A DNA stretch of 64,000 nt from the NCBI RefSeq assembly GCF_017741935.1, contig NZ_JAGHMH010000020.1, forward strand, positions 1 through 64,000, given 5' to 3'. Of the stretch, positions 8,912 through 16,680 are shown piece by piece; the stretch's first letter is position 1; the number at the start of each line of letters is the position of its first letter. A program made the translations under genes and the position numbers. A model generated the notes under the pieces. The model saw only the letters and a program-made list of their open reading frames with translations, ran no database searches and had not been told where the DNA came from. The DNA comes from Rhizobium sp. 16-449-1b. Its GTDB lineage: Bacteria; Pseudomonadota; Alphaproteobacteria; Rhizobiales; Rhizobiaceae.

Positions 8912-9004
8912 ACGAGCTTCCGAGCGAGCGTCAAAGATACCGTTTCGGATGTAAATTATATGTGATATGGCCGGTTGCATTATTCAGATGTGAAAGTCTT
9001 ATCC

Positions 9005-10147
9005 ATGACCAAACCTCTCACCATTGCCGATCTGAAATCACTCGCCCAGCGCCGCGTCCCCAAGATGTTCTTCGACTACGCCGATTCCGGCGCCTGGACG
9101 GAACAGACCTACCGCGCCAACGAGAGCGATTTCGCCAAGATCGGCCTGCGTCAGCGCGTGCTCGTCGACATGACGAACCGCACGCTCGAGACGACGATGG
9201 TGGGCCAGAAGGTGTCGATGCCGGTGGCGCTCGCCCCGACGGGCATGACCGGCATGCAGCACGCCGATGGCGAGATGCTGGCGGCGCAGGCGGCCGAAGA
9301 GGCGGGCGTTCCCTTCACGCTGTCGACCATGAGCATCTGCTCGATCGAGGATGTCGCCTCGGTGACGACCAAGCCTTTCTGGTTCCAGCTCTACGTCATG
9401 AAGGACAAGGACTTCGTGTTGAACCTGATCAACCGCGCCAAGGCCGCCAAGTGCTCGGCGCTGGTCTTGACCGCCGACCTGCAGATCCTCGGCCAGCGCC
9501 ACAAGGACCTGCGCAACGGCCTCTCCGCGCCGCCGAAATTCACGCCCAAGCATATCTGGCAGATGGCGACGCGACCCTTCTGGTGCCTCGACATGCTGCA
9601 GACCAAGCGCCGCTCCTTCGGCAACATCGTCGGCCATGCCAAGAACGTCTCCGACCTCTCCTCGCTCTCCTCCTGGACGGCAGAGCAGTTCGACCCGCAG
9701 CTCTCCTGGGCTGACGTCGCCTGGATCAAGGAACAGTGGGGTGGCCCGCTGATCATCAAGGGCATCTGCGATGTCGAGGATGCGAAGGCGGCCGCCGACA
9801 CCGGCGCCGACGCCATCATCGTCTCCAACCACGGCGGCCGCCAACTCGACGGCGCCCCCTCCTCGATCAGCATGCTGCCCGGAATTGTCGACGCCGTCGG
9901 CGACAGGATCGAAGTGCACCTCGACGGCGGCATCCGCTCCGGCCAGGACGTGCTGAAGGCCGTGGCGCTCGGCGCCAAAGGCACCTACATCGGCCGCCCC
10001 TTCCTCTACGGCCTCGGCGCCATGGGCAAGGAAGGCGTTACGCTGGCGCTCAGCATCCTGCGCAAGGAGATGGACGTGACCATGGCCCTTTGCGGCAAGC
10101 GCGACATCAAGGATGTAAACTCGTCGATCATCGTTGGGCGGCAGTAG
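9005..10147 (+). CDS. lldD: FMN-dependent L-lactate dehydrogenase LldD
   Basis: 380 aa from ATG 9005; the longer frame to 8975 lacks a ribosome-binding site. The protein is an FMN alpha-hydroxyacid dehydrogenase: RRVPKMFFDYADSGAWTE at the N-terminus, LAPTGMTGMQHADGE, LVLTADLQILGQRHKDLRNG in the middle, and VSNHGGRQLDGAPSS followed by LDGGIRSGQDVLKAVALGA, which hold the catalytic His-Gly-Gly-Arg and FMN-phosphate sites. It oxidises L-lactate to pyruvate at the inner membrane, passing electrons to quinone. L-lactate fits the R-x-H-K-D-L variant best. Transcribed alone. Confidence 0.88.
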   Translation: MTKPLTIADLKSLAQRRVPKMFFDYADSGAWTEQTYRANESDFAKIGLRQRVLVDMTNRTLETTMVGQKVSMPVALAPTGMTGMQHADGEMLAAQAAEEAGVPFTLSTMSICSIEDVASVTTKPFWFQLYVMKDKDFVLNLINRAKAAKCSALVLTADLQILGQRHKDLRNGLSAPPKFTPKHIWQMATRPFWCLDMLQTKRRSFGNIVGHAKNVSDLSSLSSWTAEQFDPQLSWADVAWIKEQWGGPLIIKGICDVEDAKAAADTGADAIIVSNHGGRQLDGAPSSISMLPGIVDAVGDRIEVHLDGGIRSGQDVLKAVALGAKGTYIGRPFLYGLGAMGKEGVTLALSILRKEMDVTMALCGKRDIKDVNSSIIVGRQ

Positions 10148-10157
10148 GCGCGGTTTG

Positions 10158-10183
10158 AATTATACACATCATTGTGTATAATT
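10158..10183. promoter_or_regulatory. Perfect 11-bp inverted repeat, operator of hicAB
   Basis: AATTATACACA at 10158-10168 and its exact reverse complement at 10173-10183 are separated by TCAT. The right arm ends 7 nt before the hicA ATG, so it overlaps the expected promoter and leader. HicB antitoxins bind such palindromes with a C-terminal DNA-binding domain and repress their own operon. The site is intact although both genes are broken. Confidence 0.75.
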
Positions 10184-10190
10184 TCGCTCA

Positions 10191-10395
10191 ATGAAGAGCG
10201 CCGACGTCATTGCCTTGCTTCAGAAAGTCGGCTGGTTTGAGGTCGGTCGCAAGGCCAGCAATCGCCAGTTTCAGTCATGCCCAGTTCAAGCACGCGGACA
10301 AGCTAGGCCGCGTGACGGTGCCGCATCCCAAACGGGACACTCCGATCAGGACGCTGCGCAGCATCGAGAACCAGTCGGGCTTGAAGTTGAGGTGA
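10191..10395 (+). pseudogene. hicA: hicA toxin, frameshifted
   Basis: HicA is a small RNA-cleaving toxin of about 60 residues. Codons from 10191 read MKSADVIALLQKVGWFEVGRKAS, and the second half of HicA (AQFKHADKLGRVTVPHPKRD ... TLRSIENQSGLKLR) continues only in another frame, ending at TGA 10395. Removing 16 nt (10257-10272) would restore a 62-residue HicA in one frame. Those 16 nt resemble the next 16 nt at 10 of 16 positions, so an imperfect local duplication is a likely cause. The catalytic His of the dsRNA-binding fold (S-H-A-Q-F) lies just after the break. Non-functional as toxin. Confidence 0.85.
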
Positions 10396-10397
10396 TC

Positions 10398-10800
10398 ATG
10401 CGCAACTATATCGGACTCATCCACAAGGACGCCGGGAGCGACTACGGCGTCTCCTTTCCGGATTTTCCCGGCGCCGTCACGGCTGGCTCGACGCTGGACG
10501 AGGCGCGCGAAATGGCGGAAGAAGCTCTGGCATTTCACGTCGAAGGTTTAATCGAGGACGGCGAGACGCTTCCAACCCTCTTCGCTCGAAACGGTCATGG
10601 CCAAGCCGGAGAACAAGAATGGCGTTGCCATCCTCGTCTCGCTGAAAGCCGCATCCTCTCGGGCAGTGCGCATCAATGTCACGCTGCCGGAAGATGTTCT
10701 GGCCCGCATCGACGCCGTCGCCGCAGCGGCCGGCCTATCGCGCTCGGCCTTTCTCGCAAAGGCCGCGAAGCATGAGATAGAGCGAAACGCGGCGGCTTAG
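10398..10800 (+). pseudogene. hicB: hicB antitoxin, frameshifted
   Basis: The first frame from ATG 10398 gives a clear HicB N-terminal domain (MRNYIGLIHKDAGSDYGVSF, FPDFPGAVTAGSTLDEA, AEEALAFHVEGLIEDGETLP). The C-terminal part (PSSLETVMAKPENKNGVAI, then RINVTLPEDVLARIDAVA, a ribbon-helix-helix DNA-binding end) lies one nucleotide out of frame and stops at TAG 10800. The break is at about 10570-10576 and fits a 2-nt deletion or 1-nt insertion. Without it the gene would code for a normal HicB of about 133 residues. A separate translation of the DNA-binding end from ATG 10597 (67 aa) is possible. Confidence 0.85.
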
Positions 10801-10817
10801 CTCAGCGCTGACGGCCC

Positions 10818-11096
10818 CTAGCGGGCACCCTTGACGAAGTCCTCGGGCTCGATGAGATCATGCTCTTCGTAGCGGCCGTTCTTGACTTCCTCCAACGCCT
10901 CCATCAACCGCACGGCATTGGCCTGGGTGGAAAGAAGATGCAGTGTCTCCATCATCCCCTCATATTCGTGCTTGTCCATCAGGATCGCGGAGGGCTTGCC
11001 GCGGCGAACGATCTCCACAGCGACGCGGTCTCGCGAGACTTCATCAAGAAGGCTGGCGAGTTCGCTTCTGGCTTTTGAAAACGTGACGGTGCGCAT
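10818..11096 (-). CDS. Phd/YefM-family antitoxin, orphan
   Basis: 92 aa from ATG 11096, which has GGGGGAT upstream. The N-terminus is a Phd/YefM DNA-binding domain (TVTFSKARSELASLLDEV, then VEIVRRGKPSAILMDKHEYEGM), followed by a charged C-terminal tail that would wrap a toxin. Its toxin gene should lie just downstream on the same strand, but only the 17-bp gap and the hicB remnant are there. The neighbouring gene on its upstream side is a phosphoesterase. It is therefore an orphan antitoxin, perhaps still a repressor of its own promoter or acting on a distant toxin. Confidence 0.8.
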   Translation of the reverse strand: MRTVTFSKARSELASLLDEVSRDRVAVEIVRRGKPSAILMDKHEYEGMMETLHLLSTQANAVRLMEALEEVKNGRYEEHDLIEPEDFVKGAR

Positions 11097-11115
11097 GATG
11101 ATCCCCCGCAACGAC

Positions 11116-11127
11116 TGTACGATGTAC
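11116..11127. promoter_or_regulatory. Paired TGTAC half-sites upstream of the Phd/YefM gene
   Basis: TGTAC occurs at 11116-11120 and 11123-11127, about 20 nt before the start codon. YefM-type antitoxins are known to bind TGTACA-type cores, so this is a plausible autoregulatory site. The short length makes a chance occurrence possible. Confidence 0.4.
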
Positions 11128-11179
11128 CACACAAGCCGTTGCGAATGTCAATTTGAGCACCGGCACCGGCGCGAAATGC

Positions 11180-11920
11180 TCAGCGCACCCACCCCGTCGC
11201 CAGCGCACCGGCCCAATCCGGGCGCCCGTTCTCCCGCGCCAGCCGCGACATCGCCATATGGTCGTACGCAACGGTCCGGAACTGCGGCACGAAGCCGGAC
11301 GTGGTCTTTTCGATGATGCAGTAGGAAGCCAGCGGATGTCCGGCCTCGACCTTGTGCTCATAAGGCGTGTCATCGCTGTAACCGGGGCAGCCGACGCTGC
11401 CGGGATTGACGATCAGGCGCCCGTCGCTGAGGCGCACCATGCGCGGCACATGGCTGTGGCCGCAGAGGATCAGCGGCTGCTCGACCCCCTCGGCCAGCGC
11501 CTCGATCTCTTCCAGAGCCTTCAGGAAGACATGACCGTCTGGCGAGACGGATTCCAGCCAATAGATTTCATCATGCTTAGGCGTTGCGTGGCAGAGATAG
11601 ACCTCGTCGCGGTAGACGGCGCTGAACGGCAAGCTCCGCAGCCAGCCGAGATGCGCAGCCGATAATTGCCCGTAGGCGTGCTGCTCCCAGGAGGGCATGG
11701 CGTCGGCGGGGCTTTCGATCAGATAGCGGTCGTGATTGCCGCGCACCGTCAGCGCATCGAGCGACATCAGCCTGTCCGCCGCCTTGCCCGCTTCGAGCGG
11801 CCCGCTCAGGCAATCGCCGAGATTGACGATCTCGGAAATCCCGAGCGCTTCGATATCGGCAAGCACGGCTTCCAGCGCCAGGTGGTTGCCGTGCACATCG
11901 GCAATCGCGGCGAAACGCAT
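11180..11920 (-). CDS. Calcineurin-like metallophosphoesterase
   Basis: 246 aa. All metal-site motifs of the family are present: DVHGNHLAL near residue 8, GDCLSGPLE, RGNHDRYL near residue 60, CHATP, and LCGHSHVPR near residue 153 with NPGSVGCP after it. This matches the YfcE/MJ0936-like group of bacterial phosphodiesterases; the natural substrate is not known. It follows uraH by 3 nt in the same direction, so it appears to be the last gene of the puuE-uraD-...-allA-uraH transcription unit. Confidence 0.85.
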   Translation of the reverse strand: MRFAAIADVHGNHLALEAVLADIEALGISEIVNLGDCLSGPLEAGKAADRLMSLDALTVRGNHDRYLIESPADAMPSWEQHAYGQLSAAHLGWLRSLPFSAVYRDEVYLCHATPKHDEIYWLESVSPDGHVFLKALEEIEALAEGVEQPLILCGHSHVPRMVRLSDGRLIVNPGSVGCPGYSDDTPYEHKVEAGHPLASYCIIEKTTSGFVPQFRTVAYDHMAMSRLARENGRPDWAGALATGWVR

Positions 11921-11923
11921 CGC

Positions 11924-12280
11924 TCAGCTCCCGCGATAGGTCGAGTAGCCATAGGGCGAGATCAGGAGCGGCACGTGATAATGCGCGCTCTCGTCGGCGA
12001 TGCCGAAACGGATCGGCACGAGGTCGAGGAAGGCGGGGTGCGGGAGTGCCGCACCGGTGCCGCGCAGATAATCGCCGGCATGAAACAGAAGCTCGTAGGT
12101 CCCGGCCCTAAAACTCTCGCCAACAAGGATCGGCCCGCCATCGACGCGGCCATCGGCATTGGTGACGACGGTCTTCACATGCCGGCGAACCTCGGCCTCG
12201 ATATGAAACAGCTCGATTTTCAGCCCCTCGGCCGGCTTGCCGGAGGCGGTGTCGAGGACATGGGTGGTCAATCCGGTCAT
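11924..12280 (-). CDS. uraH: 5-hydroxyisourate hydrolase (transthyretin-like)
   Basis: 118 aa, the normal size. It hydrolyses 5-hydroxyisourate, the product of PuuD, to OHCU. The N-terminus has [20 protein letters not shown] with the catalytic His near residue 7, and the C-terminus ends in the diagnostic YRGS. No signal peptide, so cytoplasmic. Its ATG overlaps the stop of allA by 4 nt. Symbols uraH and hiuH are both in use. Confidence 0.93.
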   Translation of the reverse strand: MTGLTTHVLDTASGKPAEGLKIELFHIEAEVRRHVKTVVTNADGRVDGGPILVGESFRAGTYELLFHAGDYLRGTGAALPHPAFLDLVPIRFGIADESAHYHVPLLISPYGYSTYRGS

Positions 12281-12786
12281 GAAATGGGCTCGCTGATGAT
12301 AAAGGGAGTGTCGAAGAAGTATTCTTCCAGATTGTTGCCCGGCCCGTCGCGATCGACAACCAGGAAATCGCTGACCGCGCCAAGCGACATCAGGGGATGA
12401 TGCCAGACATTGCGCCCATAATTCACGCCCTGATCGCCCCGCGCCAGAAACACCTGCGGACGCCCCGGCTTGCCGCCCTCGTCCTTGGACACCACGACCA
12501 GAAACGGCCGTCCTGATATCGGCGAGAAGCTCTGGCTGCCGAACGGATGCCGCTCCATCATCCCGACTTCATAGGGAAAATCGCGCGGCTGCCCGCGAAA
12601 CAGGTTGATGATCACACGCGCGCCCTCGCCCACCACGTCGGCCGCAGCCAGCGCGTGAAACCGCTCCGTGGTGCCGTTGTTGATATACCGCATCGTATCA
12701 GGATCGGCTTCGATGACCTCGCCGAACGGCGCGAAGGCGGCTTTGGTCAGCGGCTGGATATCGAGGAAGTCTGTCACGTCGGTCAT
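12277..12786 (-). CDS. allA: Ureidoglycolate lyase AllA
   Basis: 169 aa from ATG 12786. AllA splits ureidoglycolate into glyoxylate and urea, the last step of allantoin use. Family motifs are [14 protein letters not shown] near residue 12, the [21 protein letters not shown] block with the active-site region, [22 protein letters not shown], and a [16 protein letters not shown] end. Its start overlaps the stop of hepT by 4 nt (ATGA) and its stop overlaps the uraH start, so toxin-antitoxin and purine genes are translationally chained here. Confidence 0.9.
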   Translation of the reverse strand: MTDVTDFLDIQPLTKAAFAPFGEVIEADPDTMRYINNGTTERFHALAAADVVGEGARVIINLFRGQPRDFPYEVGMMERHPFGSQSFSPISGRPFLVVVSKDEGGKPGRPQVFLARGDQGVNYGRNVWHHPLMSLGAVSDFLVVDRDGPGNNLEEYFFDTPFIISEPIS

Positions 12787-13145
12787 TCGCCTTGTATGCG
12801 CCAGTGGCGTAGCATGTGGAGTGTATCGATCAGCTCGGGGATATTGTTCGTGGCCGTGTCCCAGACCGTCTCGAGGTCGATATTGAAATAGCCGTGGGCG
12901 ATCCGGTTTCGCATGCCGCGCATCTTGATCCAGGGGACTTCCGGATGGGCAGCGACGACCTCGGGAAACTCCTCGGACAACCGCGTGACGACCTCGCCGA
13001 TCATCAGCAGGTTCATGCCAACAGCACGCTGCTTCAGCACGTCCTGAAGAAACGCATCCTTGGACGTTCCCTTCACGAAATCGCCGATCTCGTGGGAAAC
13101 CTGTTCCATCTGATCGAGATAGGATCGCAGCCAATCCGAATTCAT
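12783..13145 (-). CDS. hepT: HepT-like HEPN-domain ribonuclease toxin
   Basis: 120 aa. HEPN toxins of this group (DUF86) are RNases neutralised by an MntA nucleotidyltransferase, which AMPylates the tyrosine of the active motif. That motif RX4HXY is intact here: R79, H84 and Y86 in RNRIAHGY. The rest is the expected helical bundle ([15 protein letters not shown]). The start overlaps the stop of the adjacent mntA copy by 4 nt and the stop overlaps the allA start by 4 nt. Being inside the purine operon suggests that toxin level follows purine-operon transcription unless the promoter before mntA dominates. Confidence 0.85.
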   Translation of the reverse strand: MNSDWLRSYLDQMEQVSHEIGDFVKGTSKDAFLQDVLKQRAVGMNLLMIGEVVTRLSEEFPEVVAAHPEVPWIKMRGMRNRIAHGYFNIDLETVWDTATNNIPELIDTLHMLRHWRIQGE

Positions 13146-13435
13146 ATCGGCTTGGCCTCGCTGAGAACGCGTGCGCGTACTCTTTCAGGGAAGTCTCCGG
13201 GGACCATGAGATGGATATCCGTTCCCTGCATGATGTCCTTCAACTCCTCCAGCAATCCACCGAGATCAAAAAGAGACGTCCCGGGCAGCGTATCGACCAG
13301 AATATCGAGATCGCTATCCGCCCGATCCTCACCCCGCGCCACCGAGCCGAAGACACGCGGGTTCGCAGCGTTGAAGCGCTTGGTCGCCTCGCGGATCGCC
13401 TGCCTGTGTTGCTCCAGCACTTCCGATGGTCTCAT
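13142..13435 (-). CDS. mntA: MntA-like nucleotidyltransferase antitoxin, copy 1 (partner of hepT)
   Basis: 97 aa from MRPSEVLE; an upstream in-frame ATG at 13441 adds MA. The minimal nucleotidyltransferase motif GSX10DXD is intact: G and S of [10 protein letters not shown] followed by SDLDILVD. MntA proteins transfer AMP to the HepT tyrosine and block its RNase. Overlap with hepT by 4 nt marks this as the functional partner. At the position of the third acidic residue it reads GTDIHLM, with His where copy 2 has Asp. Confidence 0.85.
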   Translation of the reverse strand: MRPSEVLEQHRQAIREATKRFNAANPRVFGSVARGEDRADSDLDILVDTLPGTSLFDLGGLLEELKDIMQGTDIHLMVPGDFPERVRARVLSEAKPI

Positions 13436-13528
13436 CGCCAATCACGCTCCTGTGCGACGACTATAAGCGGCGGATTAAAAAGAGAAAAGCACGCCCACGT
13501 AGCTCAGGAAAGAGCGAACGTAGTATCC

Positions 13529-13819
13529 TCATATAGCAAGGGCATTCTGAAGAACACGCTCGCGAATGTTCTCAGGCAAGCCGCCCGGTGTCACCAGATC
13601 CACATTCACCCCCAGAATATTCTTCAACTCTTCCAGCAGCCCGCCGAGATCGAACAACGACGTGCCCGGAAGTATATCGACCAGAATATCGAGATCGCTA
13701 TCCACCCGATCCTCGCCACGCACCACCGAACCGAACACACGCGGGTTCGCCGCGTTGAAGCGCTTGGTCGCCTCGCGGATCGCCTGCCTGTTTTGCTCCA
13801 GCACCTCGGATGGTCTCAT
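13529..13819 (-). CDS. MntA-like nucleotidyltransferase, copy 2
   Basis: 96 aa; a preceding in-frame ATG at 13822 adds one Met. It is a close paralogue of copies 1 and 3 (shared [33 protein letters not shown]). The GSX10DXD motif is kept (FGSVVRGEDRVDSDLD), and it alone has the classical third acidic position, GVNVDLV. It has no HEPN gene directly behind it: after its stop comes an 87-bp gap and then copy 1. It may protect HepT redundantly or be on the way to loss. Confidence 0.8.
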   Translation of the reverse strand: MRPSEVLEQNRQAIREATKRFNAANPRVFGSVVRGEDRVDSDLDILVDILPGTSLFDLGGLLEELKNILGVNVDLVTPGGLPENIRERVLQNALAI

Positions 13820-13860
13820 CATCTTCTCACGTTACCACTCGGCCAGAATAATGGTCGAAC

Positions 13861-14154
13861 TCATATCGGCTTGGCCTCTTCGAGAACGCGCCGCCGGACA
13901 TCTTCGGGAAAGTCGCCCGGTATCATAAGGTGTATCGGCGTACCCAGCATCATCTGCTCGAGTTCATCGAGCAAACCACCGAGATCAAGAAGTGTCGCGC
14001 CCGGCAACGCGTCCACCAGAATATCCAGATCGCTATCCGCCCGATCCTCGCCCCGCGCCACCGAACCGAACACACGCGGGTTCGCCGCGTTGAAGCGCTT
14101 CGTCGCCTCGCGGATCGCCTGCCTGTTTCTCTCCAGCACTTCCGATGGTCTCAT
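13861..14154 (-). CDS. MntA-like nucleotidyltransferase, copy 3
   Basis: 97 aa, first of the three in transcription order. GSX10DXD is intact ([16 protein letters not shown]); the third position reads GTPIHLM without an acid. Its upstream region shares the CTCCTGTGCGRCGACTATAAG block with that of copy 1, so the duplication carried the leader along. Its 3' end has the same ATATGA stop/start overlap that copy 1 has with hepT, but only a 10-codon frame follows, which may mark a lost HepT. Confidence 0.8.
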   Translation of the reverse strand: MRPSEVLERNRQAIREATKRFNAANPRVFGSVARGEDRADSDLDILVDALPGATLLDLGGLLDELEQMMLGTPIHLMIPGDFPEDVRRRVLEEAKPI

Positions 14155-14214
14155 CGCCTTTGCTCCTGTGCGGCGACTATAAGCGGCGGATGGGAAACAG
14201 AAAAGCGGTGTCGC

Positions 14215-14712
14215 TCAACGCGAGGGCAGAAGCGCCTCAAGCCTCAGCAACGCAATCCGCTCCACCTGCGCCGTCGCCGTTTCGAACTCCGCGTCGCGGC
14301 TGTTGTCGATGCGCTTTTCGAAGGCCGAGAGGATCGCCTGCTTGTCGAGACCCTTCACCGCGATGATGAAGGGAAAGCCGAATTTTTCGACATAGGCGCG
14401 GTTGAGTTCGGTGAAGCGCTGGTGCTCCTCGGGGCTCAGCCGGTCGAGGCCGGCGCCGGCCTGTTCCTTTTTGCTGTCCTCGGTCAATTCGCCGGCGATT
14501 GCCAGGCGGCCGGCGAGATCGGGGTGGGCGCGCAGAACGCCGAGACGCTCCTCGGGGCTCGCGGCGCGGAAGATTGCCACCAGCGCCGTGTGCACGCGGT
14601 CGACATCAAGCGTCTCGCCGACGAAACCGTCGTCGAAAGCCCGCTCGGCGATGAAGGGCGAGTGCTCGAACACGCCGCCGAAGCGGGAGATGAATTCGTC
14701 GCGCGCGATCAT
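14215..14712 (-). CDS. uraD: OHCU decarboxylase UraD
   Basis: 165 aa from ATG 14712. UraD decarboxylates 2-oxo-4-hydroxy-4-carboxy-5-ureidoimidazoline to S-allantoin. The active-site His is in LRAHPDLAGRLA near residue 67, and SPEEHQRFTELNRAYVEKFGFPFIIAVKG is the conserved central block. The start shares a base with the puuE stop (TGATG), so the two are coupled. It lies between puuE and the mntA/hepT group. Confidence 0.92.
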   Translation of the reverse strand: MIARDEFISRFGGVFEHSPFIAERAFDDGFVGETLDVDRVHTALVAIFRAASPEERLGVLRAHPDLAGRLAIAGELTEDSKKEQAGAGLDRLSPEEHQRFTELNRAYVEKFGFPFIIAVKGLDKQAILSAFEKRIDNSRDAEFETATAQVERIALLRLEALLPSR

Positions 14713-15635
14713 CAGATGGTCTCCGGTCTGTGGTGCTTGTGCCAATGCTCGGCGATCTCGATGCGGCGCGGGATCCAAACCTTCTCGTGGTCGAGCACAT
14801 ATTGCATGAAGCGCTTCAGCGCCGCCGCGCGGCCCGGGCGGCCGACAAGCCGGCAATGCAGGCCGATCGACATCATTTTCGGGCTGCCCGCCGCGCCTTC
14901 TTCATAAAGCGTGTCGAAGGCGTCCTTGAGATAGGTGAAGAACTGGTCGCCCGAATTGAAGCCCTGTGGCGTGGCAAAGCGCATGTCGTTGGTTTCGAGC
15001 GTATAGGGGATGATCAGGAACGGCTTGTCATCAATGCCCTTCACCCAGAAAGGCAGATCGTCGGCATAGCTGTCCGACGAATAGAGGAAGCCACCCTCCT
15101 CCTGCACCAGCCGCAGCGTGTTGTCGGATGGCTTGCCCTGGTACATCCCGTAGGGCCGCTCGCCTGTTAGTTCGGTGTGCAGCCGCACGGCTTCGAGAAT
15201 ATGCTTGCGCTCCAGATCCTCCTGGAAATCCTTGTATTCCAACCAGCGGTAGCCGTGGCTGGCGATTTCCCAGCCGGCTTCCTTCATCGCCGCCACCGCC
15301 TCGGGGTTGCGCGCCATGGCCTGCGTCACGCCGTAGACAGTCGCCTGCACCTTGAGCTCGGTGAACATCCGCCACAGCCGCCAGAAACCGGCCCGCGAGC
15401 CGTATTCATAGATCGATTCCATGTTGAGATTGCGCTGGCCGGGCCAGGCGGCCGCGCCGACGATCTCCGACAGCAGGTTTTCCGACGCCGCGTCGCCATC
15501 CAGAATGCAGCTCTCGCCGCCCTCTTCGTAATTGATGACGAACTGCACGGCGATATTGGCGCCGCCGGGCCATTTCGGGTCGGGGGTGTTGCGGCCATAG
15601 CCGACGAGATTGCGCGGGTAAGTCTCGGATACCAT
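14712..15635 (-). CDS. puuE: Allantoinase PuuE (polysaccharide-deacetylase type)
   Basis: 307 aa from ATG 15635, chosen because GGAAGGTGA lies 6 nt upstream; the longer frame to 15980 is not supported. PuuE opens the allantoin ring to allantoate without a metal cofactor. It has the NodB-like fold: YPRNLVGYGRNTPDPKWPGGA at the N-terminus, EIASHGYRWLEYKDF, and the FLYSSDSYADDLPFW and GLHCRLVGRPGRAAAL blocks typical of PuuE. It heads the minus-strand purine operon puuE-uraD-(mntA x3, hepT)-allA-uraH-phosphoesterase. Confidence 0.92.
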   Translation of the reverse strand: MVSETYPRNLVGYGRNTPDPKWPGGANIAVQFVINYEEGGESCILDGDAASENLLSEIVGAAAWPGQRNLNMESIYEYGSRAGFWRLWRMFTELKVQATVYGVTQAMARNPEAVAAMKEAGWEIASHGYRWLEYKDFQEDLERKHILEAVRLHTELTGERPYGMYQGKPSDNTLRLVQEEGGFLYSSDSYADDLPFWVKGIDDKPFLIIPYTLETNDMRFATPQGFNSGDQFFTYLKDAFDTLYEEGAAGSPKMMSIGLHCRLVGRPGRAAALKRFMQYVLDHEKVWIPRRIEIAEHWHKHHRPETI

Positions 15636-15733
15636 GAAATCACCTTCCAGAAAGTCGGCGAACGGTAACACCTCAAGAGCGAATGTCGAGACGGAAACTG
15701 CGCAACAGCCTTTTGCGCTTATCGCACAACCGC

Positions 15734-16456
15734 TTAGGCCGGAACGGGAACCCGCTCGCGCCGCGCGCTGACCTTGCCCATCGGATGCAGCGAATGCACC
15801 CGGAACGGCCCGCCATTGCCCTCTTCGACCATCAGCGCCACGTTCGATATCTTCACGGGATCGATGAGAACCGGCTCGAAAACGCTGCGCAGCGAGCGCT
15901 CGATGCGCGACATGTCGATCAGGCTGACCGGACCGGTCAAAGGCATGTGGAAGCGGAATTCGTCCATCACATAGGGGCAACCCCAGCGATGCAGATTGGC
16001 GAACTGCGCCGCCGAAAGCCCATCCGGGTCGCTGCGCTCGATATCCGCATCGCTGAGCGGCGCGCGGAACTGGTCGAATTGCTGCACGATCGACGACGCT
16101 AGGTACTGTACGTTCTCGCAGGGCAGCGACGGCACCAGGCTGAAGATGCTACCGGTGCGCGCAACCTCGAGCCGCGGAATGGCAAACGGCGTCAGCGTAC
16201 CGCAGAAGCGCATCAGCTCCCGCAGGAGTTGCGGTTCCGACATGTCGACCGCAAGCCGGAAGGGTGCCTTCAGCGCGCCGTGAAAACCGTAGCGCCGCGG
16301 CACCGCCGTATGAAAGGCGACCTCGTGGATGCTGAGCCCGCGGATCGCCGTGGGCTCCACCATTTCGCCGGAAAACACGTTTCGGCCAAGCCAATTGGCA
16401 GCCGCATGCGACAGCGGGTCATTCGCGGCGGGCGTGAAGCAGATGGCGTATCGCAT
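15734..16456 (-). CDS. DUF1045 protein, 2H phosphoesterase-like
   Basis: 240 aa. Family members occur in phosphonate (phn) operons as putative 2H phosphodiesterases. The two H-x-x motifs of that fold are visible: GFHGALKAPF near residue 59 and FRFHMPLTGPVS near residue 170. No phosphonate genes are nearby, so the role here is open. A near-perfect palindrome lies about 100 bp upstream. The gene runs towards puuE with a 98-bp gap and may be read into it. Confidence 0.8.
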   Translation of the reverse strand: MRYAICFTPAANDPLSHAAANWLGRNVFSGEMVEPTAIRGLSIHEVAFHTAVPRRYGFHGALKAPFRLAVDMSEPQLLRELMRFCGTLTPFAIPRLEVARTGSIFSLVPSLPCENVQYLASSIVQQFDQFRAPLSDADIERSDPDGLSAAQFANLHRWGCPYVMDEFRFHMPLTGPVSLIDMSRIERSLRSVFEPVLIDPVKISNVALMVEEGNGGPFRVHSLHPMGKVSARRERVPVPA

Positions 16457-16557
16457 GCAATTATCTCCGTCGGCACCAGGCGCGACTCGTCAGCGCGCCG
16501 CCGTTTTGCAAGCAGATAGGCGATTTGCATGACAGATTGACGAAGGACAGCGAGTGC

Positions 16558-16580
16558 TAATTCACGTTTAACGTGAATTA
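16558..16580. promoter_or_regulatory. Perfect 11-bp palindrome upstream of the DUF1045 gene
   Basis: Left arm TAATTCACGTT (16558-16568), one central T, then the exact reverse complement (16570-16580). It is AT-rich, lacks a T tract on either strand and lies 102 bp before the DUF1045 start, so an operator is more likely than a terminator. No matching second copy was noticed elsewhere in the window. Confidence 0.55.
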
Positions 16581-16680
16581 CTGTTTATCTCGCGAAAGTG
16601 GCCGCTGATTTCAGGAATAAGACAGCGAAAAACGGAAAAGCGTTAGCGAAACGAGAAAATTCAAGCGATCACGAGGCACT

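Larger units (their letters stand above)
13142..14190 (-). repeat. Tandem triplication of an MntA-type gene
   Basis: Three consecutive genes on the minus strand share nearly all of their first 60 codons, and the 3' ends differ more. Copies 1 and 3 also share about 35 bp of leader (from 13445 and from 14162) and the same stop context (CATATCGGCTTGGCC at 13144 and 13862). Copies 1 and 3 are thus most alike at both ends, with copy 2 between them. Confidence 0.8.
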
